Positions 6,053 to 10,673 of a stretch of DNA of 10,673 nucleotides are shown piece by piece. A program made the position numbers and the translations under genes. The stretch is from Treponema sp. UBA7570 (GTDB lineage Bacteria; Spirochaetota; Spirochaetia; Treponematales; Treponemataceae), in assembly GCA_002477955.1 (NCBI GenBank), contig DLLE01000043.1, forward strand, positions 1 through 10,673, read 5' to 3'. The notes under the pieces were generated by a model. It was not told where the DNA came from and made no database searches. It was given only the letters and a program-made list of their open reading frames with translations. The first letter of the stretch is position 1. Each line of letters begins with the position of its first letter.

Positions 6053-7585
6053 ATGCTTAACACAAACAACAACATGGCAATTCTTAAAAAAAATGTCCTT
6101 GCCGAAATTGTAAAATTGCAGTTAGAAGAAAAACTTTCAGATTCAAAAACAGTCAGCCAGATTGAACTTATTCCAGAAAAAGTTGTTCCAGACGGAACAA
6201 TTCCTGTTACAGGCTCGCTCGAAAACGACAGAAGCATTGTCCGTGCCCGCATCGTTGCAGACCTCGGATTTTCACTCGAAGACTACGACCCTCAAAAGCC
6301 GCTCGCAGATTACGTAAAGCAGGCATTCCGCCGACAAAAACCAACTTGGCCGGTTTTAACAATGTACAAAAACGCCTGCAACGCTTGTGCAAAACCTCAT
6401 CACTTTGTGACAGACGCCTGCCAGGCCTGTCTTGCCCGTCCATGCAAGATGAACTGTCCGCGTCAGGCAATTGAAGTTACCGGCAGGGCAAAAATCGACA
6501 CTTCAAAATGCATAAACTGCGGTCTCTGCCTAAAAAATTGTCCATACCACGCAATCATAAAAACAGTTGTTCCCTGCGAAGAAGCCTGCCCGGTCGGAGC
6601 GATTGCAAAAGATTCGGAAGGAAGGGAACAAATCGACTACGAAAAATGTATTTTCTGCGGAAAATGCATGGCAAACTGTCCCTTCGGCGCAATGATGGCA
6701 AAATCCCAGCTTTTTGACGTTATAAAAAACATAATGGAAGGCAAAAAAGTAGTCGCCATGTACGCGCCTGCAATCGGAGCACAGTTCAAAGGCTTAAAAC
6801 CCGGACAACTCGACGGCGCTCTTTTAGAGGCAGGATTTAGCAAAGTCTGGGAAGTTGCCGCCGGAGCAGACATGACAGCCGACAGCGAAGCCGAAGAATT
6901 TTCAGAAAGGATGAAGAGCGGAGACAAAATCATGACAACAAGCTGCTGCCCGGCCTATGTACGCGCCGTTCAAATCCATATTCCCCAGCTGGCAAAATGC
7001 GTTTCCGAAACAAAATCTCCAATGATTTACACAGCCATGCTTGCAAAAAAAGCCGATCCAGACTGCGTTACAGTTTTTGTCGGTCCTTGTCTTGCAAAAA
7101 AACGCGAAGGCATGGATTCAGACACAGTGGACTATGTTCTTACAGTTGACGAAATAAACGCTCTCTTTGCGGCAAAACAAATCGAACCTTCAAAATCTCC
7201 GGAAAAACCAGAAAAATACGTTCCTACAGTTTCCGGCAGAAATTTTGCAAAAAGTGGCGGCGTTGCACAGAGCGTAAAAATTCGCCTCAAAGACCAGTCA
7301 ATTCTCCGCCCGCTCGTAATCAACGGACTAACAAAAGACCAAATAAAAATTCTTTCAAATTACGGAAAAATCAGCGCAGGAGAACTTCCTCAGCCAGAAA
7401 ACTGCCCTAATTTAATCGAAGTTATGGCCTGCGAAGGAGGCTGTATTGCAGGTCCAGGAGTAATCACAAACCCAAATTTGGGCAACGGACTTTTAACTCT
7501 TTATGCAAATTCCGGCTCAAAACCAGATGCAGACGGAATTCCTAAAAAAGCCGACATGGAAAAAATTGCAAAAGAGCAAATTTAA
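6053..7585 (+). CDS. Monomeric [FeFe]-hydrogenase, group B-like
   Basis: 510 residues, cytoplasmic, no membrane spans. It likely couples ferredoxin oxidation to H2 formation, or the reverse. The first ~100 residues are not recognised. Residues 109-209 carry 16 cysteines: CxxC at 109/112, CxxC at 123/126, Cys131/135, CxxCxxCxxxCP at 153-164, Cys175/179, CxxCxxCxxxCP at 199-210. These suffice for three to four [4Fe-4S] clusters. The H-cluster domain follows (about 230-485) with TSCCPAY (296-302), GPCLAKK (344-350) and EVMACEGGC (456-464). Predicted cluster ligands are Cys299, 346, 460 and 464, with Cys298 as proton-relay residue. GPC instead of MPC, and AGPG instead of GGGQ in L3, set it apart from classic group A enzymes and fit group B from memory. 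The first ATG is used because GAGG precedes it by eight bases. Maturation genes hydEFG are not in the window. Confidence 0.9.
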   Translation: MLNTNNNMAILKKNVLAEIVKLQLEEKLSDSKTVSQIELIPEKVVPDGTIPVTGSLENDRSIVRARIVADLGFSLEDYDPQKPLADYVKQAFRRQKPTWPVLTMYKNACNACAKPHHFVTDACQACLARPCKMNCPRQAIEVTGRAKIDTSKCINCGLCLKNCPYHAIIKTVVPCEEACPVGAIAKDSEGREQIDYEKCIFCGKCMANCPFGAMMAKSQLFDVIKNIMEGKKVVAMYAPAIGAQFKGLKPGQLDGALLEAGFSKVWEVAAGADMTADSEAEEFSERMKSGDKIMTTSCCPAYVRAVQIHIPQLAKCVSETKSPMIYTAMLAKKADPDCVTVFVGPCLAKKREGMDSDTVDYVLTVDEINALFAAKQIEPSKSPEKPEKYVPTVSGRNFAKSGGVAQSVKIRLKDQSILRPLVINGLTKDQIKILSNYGKISAGELPQPENCPNLIEVMACEGGCIAGPGVITNPNLGNGLLTLYANSGSKPDADGIPKKADMEKIAKEQI

Positions 7586-7653
7586 AATTTGGACGAAGAC
7601 TTCCTAAAGTACCGCACATTTTCTTGCTCCGAAGTTCCAGTCCATTCAAAAAC

Positions 7654-7756
7654 CGGCTTTTCGCGGTTCCGCTTCCGCTTCATTTTAAGGCGACGCTTTC
7701 GCAAAAGCGCAACCGCCGCCTTAAAACGCCTTGCGCCGCTGCAATCCGGCGTACAT
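7654..7756. repeat. GC-rich palindromic block before the ABC importer
   Basis: This stretch is clearly richer in GC than its surroundings. TTTTAAGGCG (7683-7692) pairs perfectly with CGCCTTAAAA (7717-7726), and nested inside, CGCTTT (7694-7699) pairs with AAAGCG (7704-7709) around a CGCA loop. A second hairpin pairs CGCCG (7734-7738) with CGGCG (7747-7751). GCGGTT near 7655 could instead pair with AACCGC (7711-7716), giving a competing fold. No T-run follows on the plus strand, so it is not a standard intrinsic terminator. It could be a dispersed repeat of the genome, a leader RNA of the importer operon, or an end-protecting hairpin of the hydrogenase mRNA. It matches no riboswitch I know. 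Confidence 0.6.
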
Positions 7757-7760
7757 TTAC

Positions 7761-7764
7761 GGAG
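7761..7764 (+). promoter_or_regulatory. Ribosome binding site of the binding-protein gene
   Basis: GGAG six bases before the ATG at 7771. It decides the start: the frame is open from 7624, but that 49-residue extension has no ribosome site, runs through the palindromic block, and would bury the signal peptide. Confidence 0.65.
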
Positions 7765-7770
7765 TTTTTT

Positions 7771-8754
7771 ATGAAAATTTTCAAAAATTTAAATTCACAA
7801 AAAATAAAGAAAATTTTGACAGTTTCTGTTATTTTATCATCAGTTTTTTCAACATTTGCAAAGCAAAAACAAGTGCGCATAGGAGTTCTAAACGGACCTT
7901 CTGCAATTCCATGCGCTTATTTAATAGAAAACAAAAACAGTTCCGAAGTCAAAAATCTCGCCTTTGAAAACTGCGCTTCTGTTCAAACAGAACTTCCAAA
8001 ACTTTTAAAAGGAGAGCTAGACATAGGTTTTCTTCCTCCAAACATTGCTGCAAAAGTCTTTAATTCTTCAAACAAAAAAATCGTCTGCCTTGGAGTTACA
8101 GGAAACGGAAACCTTTATCTTCTCTCAAAAACAGGCTTTCCGCAAAATTTTTCTCTGGAATCGCTCAAAGGCAAAACAGTGCAATGCGCAGGACAAGGCG
8201 CGACTCCCGAATTCATTTTAAAATATCTGCTTTCAAAAAACGGACTGAAAAATCAGGTAAATCTGGATTTTTCAATTCCTAACGCAAACATCGCCGCGGC
8301 CTTAATCTCGGACAAAATCGAGTTTGCTCTCGTTCCGGAACCTTTTGCAACAGTTGCCCAGACAAAGTCTCCGCAAGTCAAACGCATTTTAAATATTCAG
8401 GCAGAATACGAAAAACTTACAGAAAAAACTTTTCCAATGACGCTTTTAGTCGCAAATGCAGATTTTGCAAAAAACAACAAAAAGCTCATAAAAAAAATTG
8501 CCGCTCTCTACGCAAAATCGAACGAGTGGACTGTAAAAAATCCAAAGGAAGCAGGAATTCTTGCAGAAAAAGCAAATTTGGGGTTAAAAGCGGCTGTTGC
8601 AGAAAAGTCAATTCCGAACGCAAATTTTATCTGGCAGGATTCGCTGACGGCAAAAAAGCAGATTGAATCAATTCTTTCTGTTTTTTTACAGGAATCTCCG
8701 CAGTCAACCGGAGGAAAACTTCCTGACGACGATTTTTATTTTTCTCTAAAATGA
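7771..8754 (+). CDS. ABC importer periplasmic binding protein, NMT1/SsuA-like
   Basis: 327 residues. The N-terminus is Lys-rich then hydrophobic (15-30), with likely signal peptidase I cleavage after STFA (residue 30). There is no lipobox Cys, so the protein is probably soluble in the periplasm. The mature part follows the pattern of the sulfonate/nitrate/thiamine-precursor binding family: RIGVLNGPSA (36-45), GELDIGFLPPNIAAKV (81-96), LKGKTVQCAGQGATPEF (132-148), and ALVPEPFATVA (186-196), where the PEP is typical. It delivers an unknown small ligand to the fused permease-ATPase encoded next, which starts within its stop codon (ATGA overlap). The family does not fix the substrate: sulfonates, pyrimidine thiamine precursors, riboflavin and others are all possible. 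No catabolic neighbour helps decide. Confidence 0.85.
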   Translation: MKIFKNLNSQKIKKILTVSVILSSVFSTFAKQKQVRIGVLNGPSAIPCAYLIENKNSSEVKNLAFENCASVQTELPKLLKGELDIGFLPPNIAAKVFNSSNKKIVCLGVTGNGNLYLLSKTGFPQNFSLESLKGKTVQCAGQGATPEFILKYLLSKNGLKNQVNLDFSIPNANIAAALISDKIEFALVPEPFATVAQTKSPQVKRILNIQAEYEKLTEKTFPMTLLVANADFAKNNKKLIKKIAALYAKSNEWTVKNPKEAGILAEKANLGLKAAVAEKSIPNANFIWQDSLTAKKQIESILSVFLQESPQSTGGKLPDDDFYFSLK

Positions 8755-10178
8755 ACAAAAAAACTGTAAATTTTATTTCAATCCTGAGTTTCGCATTTTT
8801 GTGGCAAATTTGTGCCGTTCTTGCAAAAAATCCTCTCGTTTTTCCGACATTTACGGCAACTATTTCTAAATTTTTTGAACTGTGCGCGACACGAGACTTT
8901 TGGCAGAGCACGCTTTTTTCTTCGCTCCGCGTTTTTGCGGGCTTTTTTATCTCTGTTTTTTTGGGAATTACTGCCGGAGTTCTTTCCGGAATTTTCCCGC
9001 TTTTTAAGGCATTTATAGCTTTTCCGCTTTCCTTAATCCGTTCAGTTCCTGCAGTCTCGTTTATTTTGCTTGCGGTTTTTGTATTTAATTCAGATTTTGT
9101 GCCGATTTTTAGCGCAGTTTTAATGGCTTTTCCGGTTATGACCGCTGCTGTAAGTTCTGGACTTGATTTTAACGCAGAAGACAAAAAACTTTTTTTTATG
9201 GCAAAAGTCTTTAAGCTCACAAAATTTCAAAAAATCCGTTTTATCGTCCTTCCAAAACTCCAGAATTTTATCGAAAGCGGAATTTTTTCAACTTTTGGAA
9301 TGAGCTGGAAAGTTGTCGCCGCAGCAGAAGTTTTGAGCATTCCAAAAAAAGCGCTCGGAGCAATTTTACAGAATGCGCAGGTCCAGCTCGAAAGCTCAGC
9401 TCTTCTTGCAACTACAATTATGCTCGTTTTTCTTTCGTTCGCCTTTGAAAAAATTTTGCATAAAGCGTTTGACAGACTTTTTTTGACCCTGACTTCTCCG
9501 GATTTTTCAAAAAAAATATCAAAAAACAAAAAAACAGAATCTTTTCAAAAAAAATCTTGCGAAAAAAATCAAACAGAACAGAATTCAACTTCTGTCAAAA
9601 TCAAAAACCTTACGATAAAAAAAGGCAATAAACTTTTATTTGAAAATTTCAATTATGAATTCCAAAAAAACAAAATTACGGCAATTCTTGCGCCGAGCGG
9701 AAGCGGAAAAACAACGCTTTTGACGCAAATTGCGCTTACAAACCCGGAAGTTTCGTTTTTGTTTCAGGAACCGCGGCTTTTGCCTTCTCTCACGGTTTTT
9801 CAAAACGTTTTTCTGCCTCTTTTTAATATTTTCGGAGCAAAAAAAGCAGAAGAAATTGCAGAAAAATATTTAAAAGCCACAGGATTATTTGAGCGCAAAG
9901 ACGAAAAAACTCAAAATTTGAGCGGCGGCGAAAAACAGAGAGTTGCAATGGCCCGATCGTTCGCTTTTCCGTCAAAAATTTTGCTTTTGGACGAAGCCTT
10001 TCAGTCGCTGGACGAAAAAATCAAAAAATCCCTCGAGCAAACCCTAAAAAAACTCTTGAGCGAAAGTCCAAAAACAGTAATCTTTGTAACGCACGAAAAA
10101 TCAGAAGCAAAGGAAATTGCAGACATAACAGTCGAAATGGAAGGCCGGCCTCTAAAAATCAGTTCAAGTTTTTCTTAA
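8751..10178 (+). CDS. Fused ABC importer permease-ATPase (SsuC-SsuB-like)
   Basis: 475 residues. The N-terminal permease (about 1-245) has around six hydrophobic spans and a loop at 148-177 ending VLPKL that corresponds to the EAA motif, which docks on the ATPase; its usual EAA...G residues are poorly kept. A Lys/Ser/Glu/Asn-rich linker (about 250-281) leads to a compact ATPase (282-475). The ATPase has Walker A APSGSGKTT (314-322, Ala in place of the first Gly), Q-loop Gln339, signature LSGGEKQ (390-396), Walker B ILLLDE (410-415, Glu415 catalytic), D-loop SLDE and His448. A homodimer would supply two permeases and two ATPases. In this importer family these are normally separate proteins. 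The linker contains no in-frame ATG or TTG, so the ATPase has no obvious start of its own. Translation starts inside the binding-protein stop (ATGA), without a clear ribosome site. Confidence 0.85.
   Translation: MNKKTVNFISILSFAFLWQICAVLAKNPLVFPTFTATISKFFELCATRDFWQSTLFSSLRVFAGFFISVFLGITAGVLSGIFPLFKAFIAFPLSLIRSVPAVSFILLAVFVFNSDFVPIFSAVLMAFPVMTAAVSSGLDFNAEDKKLFFMAKVFKLTKFQKIRFIVLPKLQNFIESGIFSTFGMSWKVVAAAEVLSIPKKALGAILQNAQVQLESSALLATTIMLVFLSFAFEKILHKAFDRLFLTLTSPDFSKKISKNKKTESFQKKSCEKNQTEQNSTSVKIKNLTIKKGNKLLFENFNYEFQKNKITAILAPSGSGKTTLLTQIALTNPEVSFLFQEPRLLPSLTVFQNVFLPLFNIFGAKKAEEIAEKYLKATGLFERKDEKTQNLSGGEKQRVAMARSFAFPSKILLLDEAFQSLDEKIKKSLEQTLKKLLSESPKTVIFVTHEKSEAKEIADITVEMEGRPLKISSSFS
9509..9568 (+). 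repeat. Cluster of A-tracts in the permease-ATPase linker
   Basis: Runs of 8, 6, 7, 8 and 7 A lie at 9509-9516, 9521-9526, 9528-9534, 9547-9554 and 9562-9568, all within the linker codons. Reading after a one-base gain meets a stop at 9629-9631; after a one-base loss, at 9616-9618. Both stops fall at the very start of the ATPase. Confidence 0.6.
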
Positions 10179-10185
10179 TAACATT

Positions 10186-10191
10186 TATACT
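10186..10191 (+). promoter_or_regulatory. Possible -10 element upstream of polA
   Basis: TATACT (5/6 match to TATAAT) lies eight bases after the importer stop and would place a transcript start near 10198. No good -35 is seen inside the end of the importer gene, and no terminator separates the two genes, so polA may also be read from upstream. Confidence 0.3.
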
Positions 10192-10226
10192 TTAATAGAA
10201 AAAATTTTATTTTAAGGTAAACACGA

Positions 10227-10673
10227 ATGGCAAATTTTATTGACGAAAACACAGTTTTTATTCTGGACAGCTACGGTTTAATTTTTAGAGAATATTATGC
10301 TTTTTTTAGCCGGCCGCTGACAGATTCAAAAGGACAGAACATAAGCGCAGTTTTTGGTTTTTTTAGAAATTTAAGCATTTTAATAAAGAATTTTAAGCCA
10401 AAGTATTTTATTGCGGCAATGGACAGCCGGACGCCGACTTTCCGGCATCTTGCATACAAAGATTACAAGGCAACAAGGCAAAAAACTCCGGAAGAGCTAA
10501 AAGCGCAGTTCCCAATGATTGAGGAATGTTTAAAAGTGCTTGGAATTCCAGTTTTGAGAGTTGACGGCTACGAAGCAGACGATGTAGTTGCAACAATTGC
10601 AAGGCAGTGCGACAAAAAAGGACAGCATTGTCTGATTTTGAGCGCTGACAAAGATTTGCAGCAACTCACAAAC
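10227..10673 (+). CDS. polA: DNA polymerase I, 5'-nuclease domain (partial, runs off the window)
   Basis: 149 residues are visible and the frame is open to the last base. DNA polymerase I removes RNA primers and fills gaps during lagging-strand synthesis and repair. The visible part is the 5'-3' exonuclease/FEN domain: FILDSYGLIFREYYAF (11-26, with metal ligand Asp14), FRHLAYKDYKATRQKTPEEL (72-91), GYEADDVVATIA (114-125, acidic ligands Glu116, Asp118, Asp119) and LSADKDLQQL (138-147, Asp141 and Asp143). The proofreading and polymerase domains would lie beyond the window, so it could in principle be a stand-alone exonuclease, though the start fits full-length polA better. The ATG is supported by TAAGG nine bases upstream. 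Its LDSYG replaces the common DGSS-type opening. Confidence 0.9.
   Translation, partial: MANFIDENTVFILDSYGLIFREYYAFFSRPLTDSKGQNISAVFGFFRNLSILIKNFKPKYFIAAMDSRTPTFRHLAYKDYKATRQKTPEELKAQFPMIEECLKVLGIPVLRVDGYEADDVVATIARQCDKKGQHCLILSADKDLQQLTN

Noticed and set aside
7683..7726. Intrinsic terminator of the hydrogenase gene
   Set aside because: The hairpin is strong, but its 3' side ends in AAAA and is followed by CGCCTTGCG, not by T residues.
7624..7770. N-terminal extension of the binding protein by 49 residues
   Set aside because: It is Arg-rich, runs through the palindromic block, has no ribosome site and would hide the signal peptide. The ATG at 7771 has GGAG at the right distance.
7586..7770. 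TPP or other known riboswitch before the importer
   Set aside because: I saw none of the conserved thiamine-box strings (CTGAGA, ACCTGATCTGG) or other familiar aptamer cores.
8627..9220. 197-residue minus-strand open frame
   Set aside because: It lies entirely antisense to the well-supported binding protein and permease, is Lys/Ala/Ser low-complexity, and shows no recognisable domain.
1..10673. CRISPR array, tRNA, rRNA, insertion sequence or phage genes
   Set aside because: No regularly spaced repeats, cloverleaf-like sequences, transposase motifs or phage-type proteins were found on either strand.

Overview
The window looks like a chromosomal segment from a host-associated or anaerobic spirochaete, most likely a Treponema. 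This rests on recognisable proteins and their style (two SpoIIE-type phosphatases beside a STAS protein, a relaxed lipobox, an oxygen-sensitive hydrogenase, Lys/Ser/Phe-rich AT-biased coding). No search was run. Nothing indicates a phage, plasmid or insertion sequence. The genes are densely packed, with no gene-free stretch over 200 bases.

Left half (minus strand, read from 5883 down to 26): hsp33, then a tightly packed set of four genes. These are a membrane-anchored SpoIIE/PP2C phosphatase (3379-4785), a second such phosphatase with about nine membrane spans (1202-3367), a STAS-domain anti-sigma-factor antagonist (859-1185), and a VanY-type D,D-carboxypeptidase lipoprotein (26-853). Gaps are 11, 16 and 5 bases, so this is almost certainly one operon. 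It looks like the output half of a partner-switching pathway: two phosphatases with different sensors could converge on one STAS protein. The matching HATPase kinase/anti-sigma factor is not in the window. A peptidoglycan enzyme sits at the operon's end.

Centre: a 169-base divergent region separates hsp33 (minus) from a monomeric, multi-cluster [FeFe]-hydrogenase (plus, 6053-7585). A redox-activated chaperone therefore lies back to back with an oxygen-sensitive enzyme. Hsp33 appears to have an extended -10 promoter so close to its best start codon that its mRNA may be leaderless.

Right half (plus strand): a 185-base spacer with a GC-rich, strongly palindromic block leads into a two-gene ABC importer. 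The first gene is a secreted NMT1/SsuA-like binding protein (7771-8754). The second, overlapping by ATGA, is one polypeptide fusing the permease to the ATPase (8751-10178). The window ends inside the 5'-nuclease domain of DNA polymerase I (polA, from 10227).

Most unusual points: the fused permease-ATPase with A-tract-rich linker, the structured leader before the importer, the twin-phosphatase/STAS/carboxypeptidase operon, the possible leaderless hsp33 transcript, and the cysteine-rich hydrogenase with a non-standard L2/L3 active-site signature. No clearly novel multi-gene system is demonstrable from the sequence alone.
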